A stretch of DNA of 64,000 nucleotides, from positions 837,920,136 to 837,984,135 of the forward strand of contig NC_081411.1 of NCBI RefSeq assembly GCF_030272615.1, read 5' to 3'. This document shows positions 43,025 to 53,524 of the stretch, in pieces. Each line of letters opens with the position of its first letter. Positions within the stretch are counted from its first letter, which is position 1. Made by a program: the position numbers and the translations under genes. The notes beneath the pieces were generated by a model that was not told the origin of the DNA, ran no database searches, and saw nothing but the letters and a program-made list of their open reading frames with translations. Origin of the DNA: Cryptomeria japonica (taxonomy: Eukaryota > Streptophyta > Pinopsida > Cupressales > Cupressaceae).

Positions 43025-43042
43025 GCCCCATGGTGAGCACCA
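43025..43042 (-). promoter_or_regulatory. E2a primer binding site
   Basis: On the - strand TGGTGCTCACCATGGGGC three bases after the LTR. Position and TGG start fit a PBS; the tRNA is not identified. Confidence 0.72.
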
Positions 43043-43045
43043 AAA

Positions 43046-44199
43046 TGTGTGAGCTTGAATTTCATCCTTAGAATGTTACATGTAATAAGTTAGTTTCACA
43101 AAATACAATTGGAATGCATACAGGAAATCCAAAATCCACCAATGAAACTACATAAAATACATACTAAAATAAAACATTATTTTACCTTCATGGCTTATGT
43201 CTCATTGTGTCCTAACTCCACTATTCCTGGTTGCATATGGTGTGCTCTCAGACAATGCACTATTGGCTTCCAAGATGGCATATGAAGAATGGACTGATAA
43301 CTTGTAGTTAACTGATGCTATGATATGCAAATGCTACATGATTATACTAAATGATTATGCTAAATGATATTATATGATAATTGCTATTTGCTTTAAAACT
43401 AAAACTCATAGATGCATATGATTAGCTTGCAAAATGCACTTGAAGTCTCTTGAAGTATAGCTTGAAGATTCTTGAAGATTTACTCTCTCAATTGGAGCTC
43501 TTGATTTTATAGAATTTGAGAGGATAAGATGATGTGGCTTAGATCAACGGTCTTGATGAAATCTGGAGATTTAGATGGCTATGAGAAAAGGTGAAGGTTG
43601 AGAGAAAGGGGGAAGGAGAAGACAAATGTCACTCATCTCACCTTGACTGGGTTGCTGACTAAGGGAATCTAGGGATGGTTGGAGGAAATTTAGGCATGAG
43701 AGGACAAGTGGACTCAAGTCCTTCCTAAGATGTAGGGGGGTTGGAGAAAATATAGGAAATGGTTATGAAATATGTGTACATAGACAATTTTCATTAAGTT
43801 TGGAAGTTGGAGATAAATGATAAATTAATATTTAAGAAATATTAATTTCCTTAGCCACATGTTTGATGAGTTTGGCAAAGGGAAGATGAAGTGGAGATGG
43901 AGGGTGAGTTGGCAAAGGGATTAAATAATTTAGAAATTATTTAATATTTGAGACTATAGGATAGGAGAATAACTATTAAATATTGGATATTTAATTATTT
44001 GGAGGAGATAATTAAATATTAGATATTTAATTAATTAGAAGAATAGGATAAATGAATGAATTAATAAAATATTAATTAATAGAAAGACATGAAAATGAAT
44101 TAAATAAATTAATCTTTTCAAATTAACTATTTAATAGAAGAATAATTATTAAATAAATATAAAATATTTATTTAATTGCTCATAGCCAATTTTTATGTG
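43046..44199 (-). repeat. E2a 5' LTR, outer six bases missing
   Basis: Same sequence as 28990-30138 but ends ...TTTTTATGTG where the other copy continues TATACA. The lost bases are the terminal ones used in integration, so this edge is not a normal insertion end. Confidence 0.92.
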
Positions 44200-45001
44200 G
44201 GGAAGAATCCGCCCCCAAGATTGCTTACCATATATCTCCCAAGATAACTACCCAACTATGAAGCAATTCACTTTGGGTTAATTTCTGGCAAAAGGTAAAA
44301 AAATAGGCACCCTCTAGGGGGTGACAAGGCTGTTTGAGCTGACAGAGTATCGAGACTAGTGGGCTATGATATTGTTGATGACCGTTGAATAAAGTGTCTA
44401 TCTCATGTGTCCTTTATTGTAAACCAAACCAGTGAAAACATTTGGGATTTGAAAATATCCTCACAAAAACATACACTTAATGTTTAGCATAGGGATGATC
44501 ATTCTTTTCATGTGTTCTATGTCTTCTTGTTATGAACATTGAAATATCTTGCAAATCAACCAATACAATAATCAATTCAAAACAAAGAGAAAAGAGCAAC
44601 CTTAGAGAGATAAGAATTTCAAAATCTAACAAATCACTTTTTTTGAGGTGGTTATCAACTTTTCAACTATCTTTAGGCAAGATTTTCATCCAACAATATT
44701 AGGGGAGTATCAAAACAAGTGATCAAGAGTTTATCATCCAACTATCTCAACAACAACAATACCTAGCTAGGTATTCAAGTTAGTCAAATCAACTTTCCAT
44801 ATCAAGAGACTTTATCCATATTATTTGACGTACTTTGTCATAGGGGCCTATCCAACAAACCCTCTATTCGACTTAGTGAGCTTGAGTATCTAAAATGAAG
44901 TATCCATCAATTCAACAACATCAACCTATCTAAATTGAAACTTTGATTGCTCGTGTGATCATCCCTTGTCACTTAAAAAAGAAGAAGCTTATTCAAAGGA
45001 A

Positions 45002-45646
45002 ATGAGTCCTAGCCTCAATCAAGATCAAGATATCATGGCACTCCAATCTAATCCCATTTTTTATCAAGATCCTACCTATCAAGAATCTTATGATGATCCC
45101 CTAAAATTTTGGTATTCCATCCACAATGATCCCCTTTTATCTCAAGAGCAGATTCTCATTCAACATCCACCTCCCAAGAAAGAGCATGGTATCCCTTCCA
45201 TCTCCTTCACTAATCTAATTCAAAATCAAGTGAAAAACACAAACTCAAATGGTCCTACTCCAAGTCAAGATCAAGAAAACTCTTCATCCTCCAAATCCAT
45301 TTTAGGTCCTTTCATTCCAAAGTCAAACTCTTCATCTTCCAAATCCATTTTAGGTCCTTTCATTCCAAAGTCAAACTCTTCATCCTCCAAATCCATTTTC
45401 GGTCCTTTCATGCCAAATTCAATCTCTTTATCCTCCAAATCCATTTTAGGTCCTTTCATTCCAAAGTCAAACTCTTCATCCTCCAAATCCATTTTAGGTC
45501 CTTTCGTTCCAAATTCAAACTCTCTATCCCTTCCATCCATCTTGGGTCCTTACTTCCCTCCATCCACCATTCCATCATCTCAAATGATCCATAAGAAAGA
45601 TCAACAAAGGCACACATCTTTGAACTTGTTTCAAACAACTATCTAA
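45002..45646 (+). CDS. E2b 16-residue-repeat protein (214 codons)
   Basis: Intact frame from ATG 45002 (MSPSLNQDQDIMALQSNPIF). The N-terminal part is Gln/Asp/Tyr/Pro-rich (YQDPTYQESYDDPLKFWYSI). The central part is PPPKKEHGIPSISFTNLIQN. Six tandem 16-residue units of the form SSSSKSILGPFIPKSN follow, ending SLSLPSILGPYFPPST. The sense strand is that of the element, in the zone between pol and the PPT where extra ORFs occur in Tat-like elements. No known domain or signal peptide; probably disordered. An intact frame in an otherwise broken element is notable, but it may simply be young. Confidence 0.55.
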   Translation: MSPSLNQDQDIMALQSNPIFYQDPTYQESYDDPLKFWYSIHNDPLLSQEQILIQHPPPKKEHGIPSISFTNLIQNQVKNTNSNGPTPSQDQENSSSSKSILGPFIPKSNSSSSKSILGPFIPKSNSSSSKSIFGPFMPNSISLSSKSILGPFIPKSNSSSSKSILGPFVPNSNSLSLPSILGPYFPPSTIPSSQMIHKKDQQRHTSLNLFQTTI

Positions 45647-46624
45647 ACATCTTTTCAAAAATATTCTTCCATCATTTCCTTCATCTATTTTGGGTTCTTA
45701 TGTCCCAAAATTCAATTATCCTCCATATCTTCATCACTTCTCAAGTTGTGTACCAAAACTCATCTTGAATGCATTTCCATCTATTCTTGCGCAAGTCTTC
45801 AAACATTCTATCTATTATCCAACACCTCTTTTCTATCCTTCCATCCCTTTCATTCAATCCTTTGCATAAATTCATCATCTGTGAAATAGCCATTTGTGTC
45901 ATTTTGTCACATGCTTGCCCATGCTTGAATATCATGTTTAGTCCATTTCCTAGATATCTATTCATGATACACTTAAGAATCCAAGGTTGTTCCTCTTTAA
46001 CATTATCTTTTGGTTGAGATACACACTTAATCCTAAAAAGAACCACTTATCGTATCTTGGTACTGACATCTTTTGATTACTAGATCTCGTACACTTGATC
46101 AATTGCTCTAAATCATTGTGATCTCTTAGTTGAAGACATGGCTAGTGAAAAATCTAAAATCTTTCTTCAGTACTACTGTAATTATTAGACCTATGTAAGT
46201 TTCATTACTTACAAGCCAATGCAATCAAAATAAGAAAAGAAAAAGACAATATCAAAAGATCCAAAGCATGATCAAGAAAAGAAAAGAAAAAATGAAATAT
46301 CAAAAACTTGGCTATGGGAATATGCAAATAAATCCATTGGGGCTATGGACACCTAGCTGGAAATCGAGCAATATTTGTGATATTACAGTGATAACCTCAT
46401 TAAAGCTATGGATTCTTTCTGATAGCGAGGCTCTATCCAAGATGCTTTTGAAGTTAGGACAACTCATGTAGCTAGCCACATTGGATTCTAAATATTACAA
46501 TGGTCATATGAGTTAGAATGAACCCAATTGCACGAACATGGGTAGTCAAAGACTAAGTGCCTTGATCCAGTTTGGGATTCTTCTTCCCTTTTGAGTCTAC
46601 TTCCTAGTTTCTAGATATGTTTGG

Positions 46625-46858
46625 TTGAATTTTCCAGAGGTTCTAAGTGTGGGTTGGGTCTCTATCTTTGAAAAGTTCAGGAACACTTATTCAGGTGGTG
46701 CTAAATACTATGACAATCTTATATATCACCTCTTTACAAATGGAGACTTCTATACTTGGGGTCAAAGTTTCATCCATTCTATTCTTCATACCACATCTCT
46801 CATTATCCTTCCTCCAGTATCCATTACTCTATCTAAGTTCATCCAGTGCTATCTATGA
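46625..46858 (+). other. 77-codon frame kept in both arms (E2b copy)
   Basis: Counterpart of 33058-33291; TTG rather than ATG at the start, VWLNFPEVLSVGWVSI upstream edge, ends KFIQCYL. Retained with few changes in both arms. Confidence 0.3.
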
Positions 46859-47425
46859 TCTTGCTTCATGCTAATCTATACCATCTATCCTAAATATTCA
46901 TTTCTTCCATCATCTATCACTATCTATGATCTTGTTTCTCCTATCCATATCCCCTTTTCCATCCTTGATATTGATCAAAACTAAGGACGAAAACATGATT
47001 TCAAAAAATCTCTTCACATGTCTCCTCATAAGCTACCCCCACCTTTCACCCATTTGTCTTTAGCTCATTAATTCATCCATTCCTTGTCTTGCTATACATT
47101 GGGAAAACCAAATACATCTTTCTTCTAATCCAAAAAGCTCAAAATAATAAAAAAATTTCCAAAAACTAAAAAAAGAGAACAAAATTGAAAATCAAAGCAT
47201 GAGCGCATGGCCCATCCATCAAATCAACAATAGGAAAACTATCAAATTCTGCAATCAAACTGAACCAATCATCAATTATCAAATCTATCAAATCAAATTG
47301 AAGCAACTTAAGATATCAAATCATTTTTAAAAACCTATCAATCATGGTTTTCTATCAATCACTGAGTTCAATCAAAACTCTACTAAGCCCTTGCATTAGA
47401 AACTAAATTGGTTTCTTAGAGACAA

Positions 47426-47503
47426 TCAAATCAATCAATCAATCAATCAAATCAAATCAATCAATCAATGGATCAATCAATCGATCAATCAACTCAATCA
47501 ATC
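47426..47503. repeat. (ATCA)n-like simple repeat
   Basis: Run of AATCAATCAATCAAATCAA words with a few substitutions (GGATCAATCAATCGATCAATC). Expanded relative to the E2a arm, which has no such run. Confidence 0.85.
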
Positions 47504-47992
47504 AAGTCCTTATTTCATCATACATGTGCATCAAACACATTAAATCTAATCATCAAAGTGATTTTTTAGCTTTTCCACTTATCAAATATTGCAATCAAAC
47601 TGATCACATGTCTTGTCAATCAATTCATCACTCGAAATATATCAACATCAATGTGTCTTATATAGAGATAGGTACACTCGAAACCAGACAGATCGGTCTT
47701 ACACAGGGTACTCACTCTTTGAAACCAGACATTCTTATCAATCATCAAACAAATCAAAACAATGACATAGATCAGTATGACTACTGGATTCTATTCTGGG
47801 TAGTCATATCTTTATGAATTGATGACAGGACATGTTTCATCTCTCAAAAATCAAGAAAGAAAAAAAATCAGGAAAAAAATCAAAATGTGCAATAAAAACA
47901 AGTGGTTAAAACCTGGTAAACAAATGCTATCTAAAAAGTGAGTTCCTCCATCTATGAGATCGCTTTGCACACCTATCCACTTTATCATATCC

Positions 47993-49130
47993 AATACTAA
48001 CAATGTTTACTATGTAGAAGGTTTAAAGCATAATATTTTGAGTGTTGGTCAATTAGTTGAAAAAGGATTTCAGTTATAATTCAAGAATGGTAAATGCAAA
48101 ATTATGAACAAAATTGGTTTGGAAATTGCAACCGGTAATCAAACTAGAGGTAACATCTTTCATTTGAATGATAATTGAAAGACATGCTTGATTCTACACA
48201 TTGATGAAAGTTGACTATGGCATAAAAGACTCTGTCACGTAAATTTTGATTGCATGCTAAAAATTAGTACTACTAAGGCAATTAGAGATTTACCTAAGAT
48301 TGTTAAGCCTCACAATCTGGTGTGTAAGGAATGTCAATTTGGAAAACAAGTTAGAAAATCTTTTAAAAGTATTCCAGAAAAATCAAATAATTCTCTTGAC
48401 TTAATTCATACTATTTATGTGTCCAGCTAGAAGTAAAAGTTTACAAGGTGATAGATATTTCATGCTAATCATTGATGACTATTCTAGAATGTGTTGGGTT
48501 ACTTTTCTCAGAGAATAATAAGAAGCACTTGGGAAGTTTAAACTATTCAAAGCAATGGTGGAGAATGAAACCGGTAAGAAAATAAAATGTTTGAGATCAG
48601 ATTGAGGAGGTGAATTTACATCTAAGGAATTTAATGCATTATGTGAAGTGAATAGAATCAAAAGACAGTTATCAACACCCCAAACACCACAGCAGAATGG
48701 AGTTGTAGAAAGGAAAAATAGAACTATCTTGGATGTAGCTAGAAGTATGTTATCAGAAGCAAATCTTCCACATGTATATTGGAGAGAGGAAGTAAGCACA
48801 ACAATCTTTACATTCAACAAGGTTCACATCAAAGGTGAAACTGGTAAGAGCCCTCATGAACTATGGTTTGGTATTACTCCTACTCTTAAATATTTCAAAA
48901 TATTTGGTAGTAAATGCTATATTAGAAGAGATGAGTATATTGACAAATTTCATCCTAGAAGTGATGAAGGAAAACTTCTTGGTTATTCATCTAAGAGCAA
49001 GGCATATAGATGTTTTAACAAGAGATTGCAGAAAATTGTTGAGAGTACAAATGTGAAGATTGATGAACAATTTAGAGGAACTTCAAGGTATATAGACTCT
49101 AAACCAGCAACATAAATACTGGCAAATGAA
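47993..49130 (+). pseudogene. C1 pre-integrase and integrase
   Basis: Resumes the C1 polyprotein: NVYYVEGLKHNILSVGQLVE, then the zinc-binding H-H/C-C segment (LWHKRLCHVNFDC, VCKECQFGKQ). After a frameshift near 48420 comes the catalytic core with both Asp positions (LIIDDYSRMCW; CLRSD followed by a TGA and GGEF) and the Glu in PQQNGVVERKNR. It continues YWREEVSTTIFTFNKV, GKSPHELWFG, GYSSKSKAYRCFN. Stops at several places. Integrase would insert the cDNA. Confidence 0.9.
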
Positions 49131-50873
49131 CCTACATTGAACCCACTGGTACAAAATGAAGATCCAGTTACACCAGTATCATCTGGAAATTCCACTATAA
49201 CCGAGGAACAACAACAAATGAAGATGCCCTAGTATGTAAGACTGAATCACTCTGAAGATCAGATAATTGGAAACAAGTATAAAGGAGTTATGACAAGAGG
49301 AAGACTAGCAAATGAAGAGGTATGTCTTATTTCTCAAATCAAACCATCATCAATTAATGATTCATGTGAAGATAAACACTGGATTAAAGCTATGGAAGAA
49401 GAATTAGAACAAATTGAGAAGAATACCACATGGACATTAGTTCCCTAGCCTAAAGACAAAAATGTGATTGGAACTAAATGGGTATTTAGAAACAAACTTA
49501 ATTTAGATGGTAAGGTAATCAAAAATAAAGCAAGACTAGTGTGTAAGGGATATTCTCAGAAAGAAGGAATTGATAATAATGAAACCTTTACACTGGTAGC
49601 TAGAATTGAGGTAGTTGGATTATTCTTGGGTTTTGCAGCACACAAGAACTACAAAGTTTATCAAATGGATATTAAATGTGCATTTTTGAATGAAGATCTT
49701 GAAGAAGTTTACATTGAACAACCTAATGGATTTTATTTGACAGATAACAAAGATATGGTTTGCAGGTTAAGAAAAGCTTTGTATGGGTTGAAGCAAGCTC
49801 TAAGAGCTTGGTATGCAAGATTGGATAAGTATCTTTTGAAGATTGGATTTTCTAAAGGGAATGTTGACAACAACTTATACTATAAAGTGACTAATGATGA
49901 CATCTTGGTTATAGAAGTTTTTGTTGATGATATAATCTTTGAAGGAGAAGATGGATTATGTAAAGACTTTTCTATTGAAATGCAACAAGAATTTGAAATA
50001 TCTATGATTGGAGAACTAAAATTCTTTTTAGGATTACAGATTTGACAGATTGATAAAGGTATATTCTTGAGTCAATCCAAGTACTTGAAGGAGTTACTAA
50101 AGAAATTTAGGATGAAGAACTCTAAATCGGTAAGCACACCTATGACTACAAATGACAAATTATCACTAAGGGATGAATCTACACCTATTAATCCGACTAG
50201 GTACAAATCTATGATAGAAGGTTTACTGTATTTGACACAAACTAGACCTAATATTATGAATGTAGTATGTATTGTTTCAAGATTTCAGAGTAATCCTAGA
50301 GAAAATCATGAATCAACAACAAAAAAGATTTTCCGGTACTTACAAGGCACTACAAATATTGGTTTATGGTATCCTAGAGATGAAAACTTTGAATTATGTG
50401 CATACACAGATGCAAATTGGGCAAGAGATGTGGATGATAGAAAAAGAACCATTGGCAGAGCATTTTTTCTTGGAAGGAGATTAATTTCTTGGTTGAGTAA
50501 AAACCAAAGTTGCACATCTTTATCAACATCAGAATCAAAATATGTTGTAGCAGCAACTAACTGTACATAGGTATTATGGCTTAAGAAAATGTTGAAGGAC
50601 ATAAAGGTAAAATGCAAGGAACCTATAACTATCTATTGTGATAACACTGCAACAATTGATATATCTAAGAATCTGGTATTACATTCTGAAACCAAACATG
50701 TTTCTATCAAACTGAATTTTCTGAAAGAGAATGTTGAAGCAAAAGAAGTAAAACTAGTTTATGTGAATACTAAAGAGTAGATTGCAGATATTTTCACTAA
50801 ACCTCTACCTAAGGAGACCTTTTAATATCTCAGAGATCAGCTTGGGGTCATACCCCCACCAGTAGAGACTTAG
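49131..50873 (+). pseudogene. C1 reverse transcriptase and RNase H
   Basis: One frame with scattered stops. RT: VIGTKWVFRNKLNLDGKVI, KARLVCKGYSQKEGID, VYQMDIKCAFLNEDLEEVYI, LYGLKQALRAWYARLDKYL, and the active-site box FVDDIIFEGEDG. RNase H: GLWYPRDENFELCAYTDANW, ISWLSKNQSCTSLSTSESKY, IYCDNTATIDISKN. It ends LRDQLGVIPPPVET with TAG. The Tyr-to-Phe change in the YVDD box is shared with C2, so it is a family feature. TAG at 49446-49448 stands where C2 has Gln. Confidence 0.92.
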
Positions 50874-51242
50874 ACAGTTGATGTTTGTCATCAACCAACA
50901 TAATTAACAGAGAAATCTTTTACTCTAGCTTTGATGAGGAAGCTACTTCTAAAGGGGAGTAGTTGGTATACTGAATTGGTTGGTATTTTGTATTTGAATC
51001 TAGTTTTGTATTAGCTTTGGATTTAATGTCAAAGGGAGAGAGATATCTATGGAAAAACACATTATCTTTTGGGGAGAGATTATTCATTGGGGGAGAGATT
51101 GTTACTTTGAGATTGATTACTCTTTGTATCTGAATTTTTATTTCTGGCTATGATCTCTTTTGGGAGATTGTTGGTTTTTGGTTTTTGGAATTTCTGTCTT
51201 GGCACTTTGATGGTTTTTCCATCTTGTGTTTCCATCAATGCC
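50874..51242 (+). other. C1 3' untranslated zone
   Basis: Non-coding, with repeated GGGGAGAGATT words (51072, 51090) before the PPT. Confidence 0.6.
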
Positions 51243-51254
51243 AAAGGGGGAGAT
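51243..51254 (+). promoter_or_regulatory. C1 polypurine tract
   Basis: AAAGGGGGAGAT directly before the LTR TG at 51255. Confidence 0.92.
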
Positions 51255-52321
51255 TGTTGGTATTTTGGTTATATTGATATGGTTTTGTCATTGATTTCAA
51301 CACCTATTAACACTTATCAACTCTGACACATTGAAGAATTGGCAATGTTCACTGGCAAACAAATGACTTATGCATAGTCACCGGTATCTGGTACATCGAT
51401 AGGATATAATGTTCATTGACACTTGGAATGATATGGAAAACACCTAGTTATGTCGAAGACATCATTTGGACACTTTTTCTTGGAGATTTGTTCATTGGTA
51501 TATTCATGTTTGCATATTTGTTGTTACTGGCAAATATGTCTACAATAAGCACCGACATGCTTATCTATTCCAGATCAGCACGACATGCTTTGGAGATGAT
51601 TTATTATTGTTATAAATGCATCAAGCTGACATGTTGAATCAGATTGCATCTGTTATTGATTTACTTGTAAAATGTTTTATTGTAATATCTTTTAGAGCCG
51701 ACCTACTAGATTTGGTCTTAGGTTATGGTATAAATGTAAGATCTTATTTGTAAGATCAAGTGTGGAATGTGAAGGAAGAAATAATTTGATATATGCAAGA
51801 ATAAGCAGAGCTTTACATGCAAATATCATTTGAAGGTTGAAGGAGGATTTTGTGAAGACAATCAGAACTACACCAATACTGAATCCAATATAGAAAGATG
51901 TCATTTTAAGTCGTACATCTATATTAGATTTAACCATCCAATTGTAGTCAATGTGACTCCTATTTATGTTTGAGTAGTGAGCTCTAGGTGCTTGGCCTTT
52001 TTGCATGTGCAAACCCCATTTGTATAAACATACTATCTACAGTAGTATCATCTGATTGTGGGTAAGGTTTCCCACCGTGGTTTTTCCCCTTACAGGGTTT
52101 CCACATACAAATATTGGTATTATGTGTTGTGGATGTTATTATCTTTCTATTCATGCATTAATCTTTACTGGTACTACAATTAACTGATAAACTATCTACC
52201 GACATAAAGTTTGGTTTACTGGTATTAAGCATTAAGGTTGGTTAAGTTGTTTTTGGTTTGAATTTATTTGACAACTGATTCACCCCCCCTCCCCCCTCTG
52301 AGTTGTCTTTGGGACCTAACA
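51255..52321 (+). repeat. C1 3' LTR
   Basis: Starts TGTTGGTATTTTGG, ends GACCTAACA, 1067 bp. TATA-like TATAAAT at 51729-51735. Followed by ATACTT. Confidence 0.95.
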
Positions 52322-52327
52322 ATACTT
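52322..52327. repeat. Target site duplication of C1, right copy (ATACTT)
   Basis: Matches 26603-26608. Confidence 0.88.
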
Positions 52328-52562
52328 ATTCAAGAGTACTAGTTATACTTGTCAGAGTCACCACCCACAAAATTATGGGAGAATAAGAAAATAAGTTTTG
52401 ACAAATCAGTTGCAGGGGGATTAAATAACAAGAAGATTTTCAGAGAAAGAGAAATAGTAGAAATGAGAGATAACATAATCTGCTGCAAACACACAGAGAC
52501 TCAAACAAACTTTTGAGCTAATACAGGCACCAATCCGTAGCATAAATTCATGCTACGACTCT
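52328..52562 (-). other. G3 leader, upstream part
   Basis: Non-coding. In - strand orientation it runs from the PBS towards gag and is interrupted by C1. It contains a near-perfect inverted repeat CGTAGCATAAATTCATGCTACG near 52536-52557. Confidence 0.55.
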
Positions 52563-52580
52563 CCCCCAGTAGAGTCACCA
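52563..52580 (-). promoter_or_regulatory. G3 primer binding site
   Basis: The - strand reads TGGTGACTCTACTGGGGG, a form common in plant Gypsy elements. It shows that the leader runs towards lower coordinates and that an LTR should end just above. The gap to the best LTR end (52589) is about eight bases, longer than usual. Confidence 0.65.
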
Positions 52581-52588
52581 CTTTTCTT

Positions 52589-53504
52589 GTTCTCAAATTT
52601 TGATTCCCTCCTATTCCTCCCTATAAGAAAATTTAATAACTCTATTTATATATGAAGAGGACACCAAGAAAACATAATTCCAGACTAACATATAACAAGG
52701 TTTCAACAAAACCTTCTACACTTTGAACTTATCCAAAGCTCAGGTGGATATACCTTTTGTGAATAATTTCACACTTTTAAATTGAGATCTACAGTAAACC
52801 AATGCTAAAAACCTATGGACTTCATCACCTTAATAAAACTGAAACATTAAAGAAAACTTATGCTCATTTTTCAGTATTTGATCCCAAGAAAGATAGAAAC
52901 AATTCCATAACTGATATCAATGCCTTATCCAGCCTATAGAGTCACCTAAATCAAGCAAGAGTTTCAAAACTGAACATTCTCATACATTTCATCACTTTGG
53001 CTTTCATGAACCCCATACATGCCTGACATATATAGGTTCTTTCCCTTTAAACTAAAATCGTTTATCAAATTCAAAGCAGCAAACCATTGATCTACTAACA
53101 AAAATATTTCATGCATATTTAATCCTCTCCTGAAGAGTAAAGCCAGAAATATATCTATAAGACTGCCTTACAATCCATGCTCAATCGAATAACCCTAAAT
53201 TATCCAAATAAAACCAAAAATCTAATGAATGCACACTAGAAGACAAAGAATATTTAGGCCTGAAACTTTGATTTGTATATTCATATTCATTTTTTGAAAG
53301 TTTTACATAACTCAAGGTAATTTCTGAGAGAACTAGAAAACCCTAAATATATTTCAGCAAGTTTCTTTACAAATTCTTGTGATCCTTATTTTCTAAGTCT
53401 TGGTATTCATTTATAACAATATGGTTGCAAACAAGCTTCGGACTTTCCTAGGAAAAGTTTTTTACAACCATGATTCCTACTGAAAAGAAAAGAAAATACA
53501 ATCA
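52589..53504 (-). repeat. Probable G3 5' LTR (outer end uncertain)
   Basis: Starts TGTTCTC on the + strand beside the PBS. A strong TATA box lies at 52642-52652 on the - strand. The outer end could be near 53470 or 53504, where CA dinucleotides precede unrelated sequence. No partner LTR is in the window to fix it. It may equally serve as the 3' LTR of the unit encoding U1. Confidence 0.45.
52642..52652 (-). promoter_or_regulatory. TATA box of the probable G3 LTR
   Basis: The - strand reads CATATATAAATAGAG, close to the plant TATA consensus, about 50-60 bases before the LTR end. Confidence 0.5.
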
Positions 53505-53524
53505 TTTCATTTCCTAATGACCTT

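Larger units (their letters stand above)
28990..44199 (-). mobile_element. E2a: gag-pol-less LTR element, split by N3
   Basis: Direct LTRs (28990-30138 and 43046-44199), PBS at 43025-43042 and PPT at 30139-30150 define a - strand element. Between them, excluding N3, lie a leader with a minisatellite, the G2-type leader repeat, a repeat-rich ORF and a non-coding 3' zone. No gag, RT or integrase is found. The upper LTR has lost its outermost six bases. By its leader, PPT hairpin and LTR start it belongs near G2. Confidence 0.85.
44200..47992 (+). mobile_element. E2b: inverted partial relative of E2a
   Basis: From about 44690 to 47992 it is a diverged reverse-complement copy of 32262-35230. The first 500 bases (44200-44690) are not in E2a and contain CTGGCAAA, TAGGCACC and GTGAAAAC words like the post-integrase zone of G2, so E2b probably derives from a member that still had pol. 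It has no LTR, PBS or PPT. The right edge joins C1 coding sequence at 47993 with no duplication. Confidence 0.75.
26609..52321 (+). mobile_element. C1: SIRE-like Ty1/Copia element, split by a 19-kb composite insertion
   Basis: LTRs at 26609-27676 and 51255-52321, Met-type PBS, gag, protease, integrase, RT, RNase H and PPT in Copia order on the + strand. The coding region is interrupted between 28989 and 47993. RT signatures (GTKWVFRNKLN, VDDIIF, FFLGLQI) and the LTR length fit the SIRE/Maximus lineage. Many in-frame stops and at least one frameshift show it is dead. Confidence 0.93.

Noticed and set aside
44200-44230. A GTAAG/CTTAC pair near the E2a edges as a target duplication
   Set aside because: GTAAG (28985-28989) appears only as its reverse complement about 25 bases beyond the truncated LTR; orientation and position are wrong for a target duplication.
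32262-47992. Inverted arms as a foldback (TIR) DNA transposon
   Set aside because: The arms are diverged internal retroelement sequence, not element ends, and LTRs and PBS lie asymmetrically around them.
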